DNA from: Trichomonas tenax
Taxonomy: Eukaryota > Parabasalia > Trichomonadida > Trichomonadidae
Assembly (NCBI GenBank): GCA_023091735.1
Contig: JALKBU010000562.1
Location: 1-33,375 of the forward strand
Direction of reading: 5' to 3'
Length of the DNA stretch: 33,375 nt
Of this stretch, positions 16,798-25,400 are shown one piece after another; positions within the stretch are counted from its first letter, which is position 1; every line of letters starts with the position of its first letter. A program made the position numbers and the translations under genes. The notes under the pieces are model-generated. The model worked only from the letters and a program-made list of their open reading frames with translations, was not told the origin of the DNA and did not search any database.

Positions 16798-18414
16798 ATG
16801 ATTTCAATTAAGATTAATGGTACTGAGTACAGCGAGAAGAAGGGTCAGACTATCCTCCAGGTCTGCAACAAGCACGGAATCTTCGTCCCAACGCTCTGTC
16901 ATCACCCTGATCTGCCGCCACTCGCGAAATGCGGCGTCTGTGTCGTGAAAGTCAACGGCAACAACTTCGTACTTTCCTGCTCCCACAAGATTGCGCCAGG
17001 AATGGAGGTCGAAACCGGCACTAACGAGCTCAAATCACGCGCTCTTCAGGCTGTAGAGAGCTTCACTGACATCACAGTGATTCCATCGACGCCGGAGATC
17101 GAGGACCTCTACGCCTACCTCAAGCCAGAGCGAAAGGTGAAGATGTCGCCGCAGAAGTTGACTTCAATCTCTTTCGATCCAAACCTTTGCATCCAGTGCG
17201 ACCGCTGCATCCGCGCGTGCAGCGACATACAGGCGATGGACGCCATCGAAGACGAGACGCACCACATCATTGACTTCAATTGTATCCAATGTGGTCAGTG
17301 CGCGAATGTCTGCCCGACGAATGCTCTCGCAGAGACTTCTTCGATCCCGAAGGTCATCCAAGCGCTCGCTAAAGGCTACATCATGATCTTCCAATTTGCG
17401 CCATCAGTCAGAGTCACATTTGGCGAGCTCTTCGGCGATCCACCGGGCACAATCTGCACTGGAAAGATCATTGCCGCCTCCAGAATGATGGGCTTCCGCT
17501 ATGTTTTCGACATTGCTTATGGCGCAGACATCACTGTCCTCGAAGAAGGCGCGGAACTTGTGCACAAGATTAAGAACAAAGAGAAGTTGCCGATGTTCAC
17601 GTCTTGCTGCCCATCGTGGGTCAACTTCGTTGAGAGAAAGCATCCAGAGTTGATTCCTCAGCTCTCAACAGCCAAGTCACCACACATGATGTCCGCTGCC
17701 GCTATCAAGAACGTTTTCACTGATGTCAACAACATTGACCCTGCAAAAGTCTTTTTGGTCTCAATGATGCCTTGCACAGCTAAGAAAGACGAAATCGTCA
17801 GAACGCCACTTTCTGGACAAGTCGATGCTGTCATCACAGCAAGAGAATTCGGCCAGATGATGAAGACATTCGACATTGACTGGCATACATTGGACGGAGA
17901 GAGCGCAACCTTCGACAAGATGATGGGTGAGTCCTCCGGCGGTGGCAACATTTTCGGTGTTTCGGGCGGTGTCATGGAATCTACAATGAGATATGTCAGC
18001 GAAAAGCTCACTGGAGAATCATTAGTTTCACCGCCAGAATTCAGACAGATTACAGACGAAATGAGATCTGCTGAAGTCAAAATCGGCGACAGAACATTCA
18101 AGATTGGTGTCTGCGGTGGCATTGCTGCCGCAAAGGACCTCCTTGAGAGCGGTGAGTTTGATGACTACGATTTCATCGAAGTCATGGCATGCCCACGTGG
18201 ATGCATCAGTGGAGGTGGACATCCAAAGCTCCCAATCAAAAAGATTCCAGAAAGAGCTAAAGCACTATACTTCATCGATGACAAGAAGGGTCCGAAGAAA
18301 TCTGCCCTCAAAAACGAAGAAGCCGCCGAGTGCTATAGAATTCTAGAGGAAAAGAATGCTGACTTGAAGAACCATATCTTCCATACTCACTTCAGCCCAC
18401 AAAAGGAGAAATAA
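16798..18414 (+). CDS. [FeFe]-hydrogenase, probably hydrogenosomal, 538 aa
   Basis: Reduces protons to H2 with electrons from ferredoxin, in trichomonads inside hydrogenosomes. A plant-type [2Fe-2S] domain has Cys 34, 45, 48 and 61 (CHHPDLPPLAKCGVC). Two [4Fe-4S] sites follow: CIQCDRCIRAC (131-141) and CIQCGQCANVC (162-172). The H-cluster motifs are intact: TSCCPSW (268-274), MPCTAKKDE (324-332) and EVMACPRGC (461-469). The His-Cys3 [4Fe-4S] motif, normally between the [2Fe-2S] domain and the twin ferredoxin sites, is absent; residues 75-115 contain no His or Cys. Start: ATG 16798 gives MISIKINGTE; the frame upstream reaches only a TTG at 16732. No classical arginine-rich presequence is seen, so import may rely on internal signals or the protein may be cytosolic. 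C-ending codons predominate, which suggests high expression. Confidence 0.95.
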   Translation: MISIKINGTEYSEKKGQTILQVCNKHGIFVPTLCHHPDLPPLAKCGVCVVKVNGNNFVLSCSHKIAPGMEVETGTNELKSRALQAVESFTDITVIPSTPEIEDLYAYLKPERKVKMSPQKLTSISFDPNLCIQCDRCIRACSDIQAMDAIEDETHHIIDFNCIQCGQCANVCPTNALAETSSIPKVIQALAKGYIMIFQFAPSVRVTFGELFGDPPGTICTGKIIAASRMMGFRYVFDIAYGADITVLEEGAELVHKIKNKEKLPMFTSCCPSWVNFVERKHPELIPQLSTAKSPHMMSAAAIKNVFTDVNNIDPAKVFLVSMMPCTAKKDEIVRTPLSGQVDAVITAREFGQMMKTFDIDWHTLDGESATFDKMMGESSGGGNIFGVSGGVMESTMRYVSEKLTGESLVSPPEFRQITDEMRSAEVKIGDRTFKIGVCGGIAAAKDLLESGEFDDYDFIEVMACPRGCISGGGHPKLPIKKIPERAKALYFIDDKKGPKKSALKNEEAAECYRILEEKNADLKNHIFHTHFSPQKEK

Positions 18415-18523
18415 AACTAATTGTTATTTTAAAACAAGATTAGAAATGAGAAAAAAAATAGTGTGAAATATGTATTTACATGATAAATATATTATATATA
18501 AATGGGTGAACAAACAAAAACAA

Positions 18524-19510
18524 TTAAGCAGATTGGGAATTATTTGCGGGTTGAGCGGTACTGTTGTTAATTTCCACTTTTTCTGTTGTTTTCTTTATGA
18601 TCGGCAATGAATGGAACTCAAGCTTACGTTCATAGATGCCGTAAGCGGCGTCGTTCTCGCAATCGATATAATCTGATGCCGAGAAGATCGTCAAGATGCA
18701 CTTGCAGCCTGCCTTTTCGAGATACTCGAAGGGATAATCGAAACCGTCGTCAACGCACTCATGACCGCGAAGAATAAGAGATAACCTGTTCTTTTTGAGG
18801 AAGTCAAGGGTCGGTTTGAGACCAAACGTATATGTCTTTCCTCTTTCGGATTCCTCAAAAGTATCGACGTCTTCATCAGGATCTGCCCAAAGCAAATCCA
18901 TCATTGGGCCCTCGCTCGGGACTTCGTGGAACCTATCGATCTCCATTATGTCCGAAATTGTTTGAATGTACTGGCTAATTCCTCCGTGGACGCAGAAAAT
19001 CTTGTCATTTAAGATCGCGCACAGCGGTAGGGACTGAAAAGTTTCAACAAACATGTTGTAAGTCTCCTCGTTTGTCTTCGATACGCATTCTTCCTTAAAT
19101 CCGTAGATAGTAGTCAGATATCTGCATTCGTGATTTCCTCTTAAGAGTAAGAAACGATTTGGGAAGAGAACCTTGAGAGTGAACAAGAGCGATATAACTT
19201 CCAGGGAGCAGAAACCTCTATCGACGTAGTCTCCCAAAAATACGTATTTTGTGTTTTCCTGAGCAAAAGTATTGAACAGAATTCTGTCCAAATCGTTGAG
19301 CTGTCCGTGGAGGTCTCCTACAATAACAAATCTACCCTCTAAATAGACCACATTCGGCTCCACTCTGATGTATTCTCTCACACTGTTGTTTAGCCACTTC
19401 AAGTAGTCCAATGAGAGCAATTTGAGCAGCTTCTGCTGCAGCTTGCCGCTCTCGATCAAACTGACTATCTTGTTCGCGATCTGCTCGTTCGTCATGTCAA
19501 CAGGAGCCAT
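18524..19510 (-). CDS. Calcineurin (PP2B)-like Ser/Thr phosphatase catalytic subunit, 328 aa
   Basis: I choose the ATG at 19508-19510 (MAPVDMTNEQ); an in-frame ATG exists 45 bp upstream at 19555 but gives a Phe/Ile/Lys-rich leader (MLKRTNFFIQKLIIK) typical of translated 5' A/T sequence. PPP-family metal sites: GDLHG (65-69), GDYVDRG (93-99), RGNHE (124-128), VHGG (174-177) and the distal histidine in RGHE (248-251). The segments IDRFHEVPSEGPMMDLLWADP and CKCILTIFSASDY follow PP2B more closely than PP1 or PP2A. The C-terminal calmodulin-binding and autoinhibitory parts of calcineurin are missing; the protein ends in a short Asn/Ser tail. Oddities: RAHE reads RGHE, and the SAPNY loop reads SASDY. 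Convergent with the hydrogenase, 109 bp between stops. Confidence 0.9.
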   Translation of the reverse strand: MAPVDMTNEQIANKIVSLIESGKLQQKLLKLLSLDYLKWLNNSVREYIRVEPNVVYLEGRFVIVGDLHGQLNDLDRILFNTFAQENTKYVFLGDYVDRGFCSLEVISLLFTLKVLFPNRFLLLRGNHECRYLTTIYGFKEECVSKTNEETYNMFVETFQSLPLCAILNDKIFCVHGGISQYIQTISDIMEIDRFHEVPSEGPMMDLLWADPDEDVDTFEESERGKTYTFGLKPTLDFLKKNRLSLILRGHECVDDGFDYPFEYLEKAGCKCILTIFSASDYIDCENDAAYGIYERKLEFHSLPIIKKTTEKVEINNSTAQPANNSQSA

Positions 19511-19810
19511 TTTTATAATAAGTTTTTGAATAAAAAAATTTGTTCGTTTGAGCACTTTCTTTCCACACTATTGCTATGAGATTTGGATTGAGTTTGATAT
19601 TTGTGATGTTTACACTCTTTTTCTATGTGCTCAATTTCCTGAACATTATTTCGTTTAGTTGATTCGGCATCTCTATGTTATATTTAGTATATTTCTCTAA
19701 GTTCTCAATTATCAAAATCGAACAAATCTGTATATCAACCTGTTGTATGCATTATTATTAGGTTGAATATTGAATATAAAGTAATTTGAATGGTCGTAAT
19801 AATAATAAAA

Positions 19811-20972
19811 GAGGTAGGGCGTCAAACCAAAAATAGATGTTTTTGCCCCATATTCGAAACGTAGATACTATACACCGACATGATCATTTTTATAAGGGTG
19901 CAAAAAAATATATTTCCCCCATTTTTGTGAAAAAAGAATACAAATATGGACCATTTCAGCGGACATTTTTTCTTGAATTTTTATTTAATTTGATTTTTTG
20001 GAACTAATATTGAAGATAAGCCAATAATAAATAAGCTATTTGAATATATAATACATACTTAGTATATATCATCTATAAAACAATGAAATTTACTCTAGAT
20101 TAATAGAATTATATTTCGAATTTAGCTAAACATTATATACGAAGCGAGATAATCAACAAGAAACAATACTATTTACTATAGTGTAATTTAAAGAGTTATT
20201 TGTGGTAGGATTATACCATTTTCAGGCAGTTCAAGATGAGGCTGGCACCAAGAAGCTTCTTGGCTCTCTTTAACAACATATAATTGATCAGATGATAACC
20301 AATAGAGCAAAACATATGATTTATGATAGGACATAAAATTTAAAAAATAAGAAAACAAGATAATATCAATGTAAATACAATCGCAAGACAGTAAGTGTAA
20401 AGTTCTGGTATATAGTTTCGAAAATCGACATACTTCGAAAAAAAACAATATCCGTTAATATGAGTTTGACTTCCTTCTAACTCGATTTATAGGACTAGAA
20501 CTTGTAGCAATTAATAGCATGGTATACATGAGCTTTGTTTCGTAAATTTCCAAATCACTTTAACGGCTAACTAAAAAATGAGTGATAATTATTCGGTGGA
20601 ACTAACATCAATGTAAATCCAGACTAGAATGTAAGCAACGAATGAGAATTGAAGCAATTTGGTCTTATGTAGAAAAAGATAATATTTTCAATTTTTTGGT
20701 ATATGTTTCTGTATGAATATAAAATTGCCATACCTTCTGAATCATTGTGGTAGTTGTTTCTGACCGAATTTTTGATTGCCAGATTAAATCGAAAAAAATT
20801 GTTTCAGAAACGAAAGCTTCTGGCACTTTTTCCGCATTGAACTAATTCTCTGAGACCTTGGCTTACATTTGATTAGGGTAGAAGTAAACTGTGCAGTCTC
20901 TATTGAGTTTTCATTGCAACATGATTTATGCGTTAAAAATTTAACGCACAAAAAAATTTGACACCCAACCTC
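19811..20972. mobile_element. Mariner/MITE-like element with imperfect terminal inverted repeats
   Basis: The left end reads GAGGTAGGGCGTCAAA (19811-19826). The right end, read on the minus strand, is GAGGTTGGGTGTCAAA (20957-20972): 14 of 16 bases match. The element is about 1.16 kb, the size of a Tc1/mariner, and its ends resemble the AGGTTGGGTG-type ends of mariner elements; Tvmar1 is known in Trichomonas vaginalis. TA dinucleotides lie just outside both ends. No transposase frame survives inside, so it is a non-autonomous or decayed copy. The right-end TIR adjoins a perfect inverted repeat (20929-20948). Confidence 0.4.
20929..20948. repeat. Perfect 9-bp inverted repeat with 2-base spacer
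   Basis: TGCGTTAAA and TTTAACGCA are separated by AA. It lies just inside the right terminal repeat of the putative mariner-like element and could be a subterminal protein-binding site or a chance A/T palindrome. Confidence 0.6.
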
Positions 20973-21302
20973 TTTAATAAAGGCAGTAAACCATTTTGTA
21001 TACCTTCTGAATTTTTGATATGTTTACAAAAACTTTACATGTCATATTTTACAAAATACAAATAAAAAGTGACAAAATTCTCAAATTTGAGAGTGTTTGT
21101 TTTTTCGCGAAAGCCGGCCAAACGATAATTTTTTTACTCAAAAAACATGAACGTTTATTAATTTTTAAACGATGGATGGCTTCACCAATAGTGACGAGTA
21201 CATTGAACTCATGGAAGCTCTGAACAACGGATTCTTGAGTCAACTGCAATTCGACATTGTAGGAAGACGTGTTCATTCGTAGCTGCTTGTTCATTCGTAT
21301 AC

Positions 21303-21320
21303 AAATTTGGCGCCAAATTT
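21303..21320. promoter_or_regulatory. 18-bp perfect palindrome containing an ideal E2F-type site
   Basis: The sequence AAATTTGGCGCCAAATTT is its own reverse complement. Its core TTTGGCGCCAAA fits the E2F/DP consensus TTTSSCGCSAAA on both strands. It sits in gene-poor DNA; no intact gene starts nearby. A second, shorter palindrome of related type (TTTCGCGAAA, 21103-21112) and a TCTCAAATTTGAGA palindrome (21079-21092) lie within 250 bp. Confidence 0.35.
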
Positions 21321-21561
21321 CTGTTTTTTAAAAAATGCCAATGATTGTTTTAATTTTTAGTAAATGTTATTATTTTTTATAAAAAGCTTATATTTCATTT
21401 TTAGGTGATTGTATGTCAATTTTCGATAGCAAAACAGTTTTTCAATATGTTATACGGCCATTTGAATGAGTTTATGGTTATTTAAGTGACTTTAAAGTCC
21501 AACACGAAACATTTCCACAAAAGTGACAGGGTCGACCCTCAATTGTTGAGATTTTGCATAA

Positions 21562-21672
21562 AAATCTCATAAAAAAGGAAGACTTTCTTGGCCAATATCA
21601 GAAAATGATGAGTTGATTGCGGATTGGATTTGTGAGCGCGAAATCGATCAAGATTTTGGATCAATTTTTTGA
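21562..21672 (+). pseudogene. Remnant of a transposase-type helix-turn-helix (CENP-B/pogo-like), decayed
   Basis: A 36-codon frame, closed by TAA upstream (21559-21561) and TGA at the end (21670-21672), encodes a segment containing GRLSWPISENDELIADWICE. The pattern of an acidic pair followed by L..WI..R matches the CENP-B-type DNA-binding helix of pogo/Tc5-like transposases. Stops flank it on both sides and the following 400 bp contain only fragments. Family assignment is tentative. Confidence 0.3.
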
Positions 21673-22452
21673 TCTAAGTCGTCTCACTGCAATAATCAAT
21701 ATTAATATTGCCTTGAAATTATGGAAATAAAAATTAAAGGCTCTAATTTTATTGAAATTTAAGTGATATCAACAAATTCTGCATATTATACTCTAAAATT
21801 CGTGCGCAGCCTACACTTACCCTGCTTACTGTGTCCATATGCTGACAGACCGATTTCTTCATGACCAACTATTCGATCGAAAAATATGATCAACAATGGG
21901 ATCAAATATATTCAAGGGCAGCGATTTCGTGACGGAATTTGATGATTTCCCCAATTTATGATTGAAAATTTACTTCTGCCGAATACCTATTTGCAATCGC
22001 TTGGTTCTGCGTTTCTGGTGTTGATGATGAAGTCAGATCGCGAAAATCATACTGTCTTTATGACATTTAAAGATTACGATGAGTTGGTAATTAGCACACT
22101 GGTGCAGTGATTTCCCCAATGTATAATAAGTAAAACACAACAATTTCTTTATCAAATGAATCAATAATTAATCTATTTGGAATTACACAATAACCTCAAT
22201 ATGAGCAGCACCTATTTAAATATAAATAAGACATGTAACATTCAAGCTAAGACAATGTTTTCACATTCAAGATCAGAATTTTCAAGCTATGGTGATGATG
22301 TGTGAGATTCAAAATAAGTAATTTAGTCATAATTACATATAAAATAAACACATTAAAAAAAGTATTTCAGTGATAAGCAGAATTCTTTTTGGAGAAGACT
22401 TCTTCATTGGCGGTATATTCTTTTAGCCGCTCGCCTCTGCAGTTTTTTTCCT

Positions 22453-25400
22453 CTAAATCTCTCCTTCGAGAATTTTGGCCCAATCCGCGCCCTCCAGGTG
22501 CTCCACACGCGCAAGACGAAGTTCCAGCAATGCCGCTTCGTATCTGTTGCGAACATCTGGATTCTCAAATTTCTTGTCAGCGTATCTCCACCTTCCAAAG
22601 ATCTGCGGCCCCTCCCTTTCCTGCTGCCGCTCACTGAAGAAGCGCGGTTTGTACTTCGGGCATTTATCAGCGTTTCTCATCGATTGGATGCTCCTCAACA
22701 CTTCAACGCTGCAGAGACCGAAAACTTCATGTCCCGGGGTCCTCCTGAGTAGCTCAAGACACTGCGGCGCTGCACTCGCGACGAATGCCTTCACGGCATC
22801 GTCCGGTGTCTGGCCAAGAAACTCTTCCTGAGTCGATTCGCGCCTGACGACAAAAAGAGGGCTTCCGTGATCCTCTCTCACTTCGCATGCGATTGGCTCT
22901 CCGCAGAGATTGGTCGTCACAGAAAGGCCGACAGGATATATGTACGCTGGCGAAGAGAACGGCAGGCGAGTGTCCACTTTGCCTAAGCTGAGGACGAGCG
23001 TGTCTATTCCTGCAGGAATTGGTGTTTCGCTGATTTTTGGAACAAAATCGTCTGGTGAAGGAAATATCGCTGATCGAACGATTTCTTCGAAGCGCGCATA
23101 CACTGCTTGGCGCGTCGGATGCTCCATAGCGAGGAGCGCCGGCATGCAGCTTGACTTTGCTGCCTCTGTTACACCGTGTAGTAAAACAGTTTCTAAGATT
23201 ATTCTGTCGTCACAAAACATGTTGAAAACATCCATTTCACGCGCCATCTTAAACAGCTCAACTGACTTTCGCAAATTGGTGATGACTCGTTGGCTGATGT
23301 CAACGTGCTCGGATCCCTCCGTTCCATCGATGCTGTTGAGAAGCCTCTGCCCGAATTGCGATAACTCTTCAGTGCTCCAGTTCGAGAGCTGTGGCTTCTG
23401 GAGAAGCTCATCGACGTCCAACTGCCCGAAGTCAAGTAACTGTCTGGTGAAGAAGATAAGCATCGAATGACTCACGCGGTTCTTTGAAGGCTGATTCTCG
23501 GCTCTTGGCGTTGAAGGCAACACAGAAATCAGCTCTGGTCGACGCCTTATCGCTGCGGTGATGGCTCGGAGTCGCCGCGACAGTGTCCTTGAGTCCAGTC
23601 TCTCCTTTGTGCTCCAATCGGAAGCCTCTGATGCTTTCATTCGTGCAAATCCGTGGCACCAGGTCCTCCAGATGAGAAGCCTGTCGTCAATCTGCTTCCA
23701 CCATGATGTAGGCAAAAATGATGCCGTAATGGCAGCGAAAACGCCGCTTGGGCCATCTGTCCTTGAGGCGCAGCATGCGGCAATGAGAAGCTTCTCTGCG
23801 AGGATTAGTGCCTTTCTGACTTCTGGGATGCCAAGTGATGTAATGATCTCAATAATTTTGGCAAAAATTTCGCGTGGAATGTATAGATTATCTTTGTACA
23901 GGAAATTTGCGATGAGAGGCAGTTTTAGGTCGCTCACTTTCATCATAGAAATGAGAGTCGCATGAAGAAGAGTCTTAGCGAATCTTTCATTCATGTTTCC
24001 GCGCGTGAAAAGGCGCCAATTCCCATAGCAATACTTTTGGAGAGAGTAAAATATTTCTTTGATAGAATCAACTGTAACATCATCAATAGAGAGCTCCACG
24101 AACTTAATATCTCTTGGATTTTCCCTTATTTGGGGGACATAATCCGTTGGCATTGAATGAACAAACAGATCAGCCTGCGCTGTGCCATCCTCCAAATCGT
24201 ATGAGAGCTCTTCTCTTCCAGAGGATGCGAAAACTTGAGGCGATACATATGTGTAGTCTGGCGGAGGTGTTTCTCTGATCGGACGCCACAGATAACGAGA
24301 TACGTACGAACATATCGAATGTGGCTTCGCTGATCCTCTCGAGGCGCATTTGATGACGTCATCTGAGGACTGCGTAACGCAGCGAACTACCAAAAGACGA
24401 GTGTCGGTTTTGATGCTTGGATTTAAGTCGGCATCATAGCAAATCACAGCCTCAACGCCGCACGACGTCAGATCAATATTCTGATTCGAAGTGATGATAA
24501 CGAATGACTGAAGCTCTCTTGAAACAGCTAAAATGGAACTCTTGACATCGTCTAAAATGCGCTGGCAGTATACTTCGTTCGCCTGCATAAACGCAGAAAT
24601 TAAGGACGACAATTCATTTGATTTGGTCAAAACAACAGCTTTCTTTAAAGAAGAAAGGAAAGAGAGGAAGTAGCCAATCTTTGTGTTTTGCTGTGTAATT
24701 GTTTGAAGAACTATCGAGATCTGATTTGCGCGGTTCATTGTTTCGCATATTTTAAGCAGATAGTCCGTCCAATATCGGACAGTATCAAAAGAAGTGAGGT
24801 TTGTGATTGCGTCAAAAGACGCCGCGAAGATGTTCGATTGTGATCCGGACTTTGAATCGAAGAAATCCGCCGTAGGAATTTCTGTGTATTTCTTCACCAT
24901 CTCGGAAGATGGAGAGATGATCCATGTGAATTCCTCAATGCTTGGATTTGTTTCCGAGCTGATCACTTTCCCTGATTGCCCGGCAAAAAGCGGAGCGAGC
25001 GCAATCTTTGTTTCTGCGCGCAACTGAATGCCAAAATCGATGTCCAATGAAGGAGAGCAAGTCCTTCCGAGGCACTCAGTCATATCTATCACAGCCAAAG
25101 CGAAATCATATGAATCGAACTGTGCTTGGAACTCTTTGATGACCTCATAAGAAATCAAAATAAAAATGAACTGAAGGTCGATGAATGCGTTCTCTTTAAT
25201 CGCGTTGAGTTCATCTTCGTCGCTTTGAGCTATGACTAAAAGATTGAAATTAAATCTCGATCGAATTTCAGCTTCAATCAATTGAATCAATCGATTCTCA
25301 ACGACAAAAAGGAATGGGCCGCCGGATTTGGTTTGTGTGATAAAGTATATGAGCGAATACAGCTGCAGCCTCATTATAGAGCCGATTGTTCCTGATAAAA

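Larger units (their letters stand above)
19511..22452. other. 2.9-kb gene-poor region with decayed mobile DNA
   Basis: No intact gene is visible. Frames are short and lack family features. It contains a terminal-inverted-repeat pair (19811-20972), a remnant of a transposase-like helix-turn-helix (21562-21672), a 28-codon hydrophobic frame (19576-19662) and four palindromes between 20929 and 21320, all listed separately. The last 350 bp (22100-22452) have repeats of TTCAAG(C/A)T but nothing I can name. Confidence 0.6.

Noticed and set aside
17658..18122. 154-codon minus-strand frame opposite the hydrogenase
   Set aside because: Lies across the conserved H-cluster coding region; its apparent coding quality comes from biased codons on the other strand.
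20188..20448. 86-codon minus-strand frame inside the mariner-like element
   Set aside because: No transposase motifs (no D..D34D pattern); Tyr/Leu/Ser-rich noise in A/T DNA.
22910..23470. 186-codon plus-strand frame opposite the chromatin gene
   Set aside because: Shadow of the minus-strand FYR/SANT coding region; composition follows the real frame.
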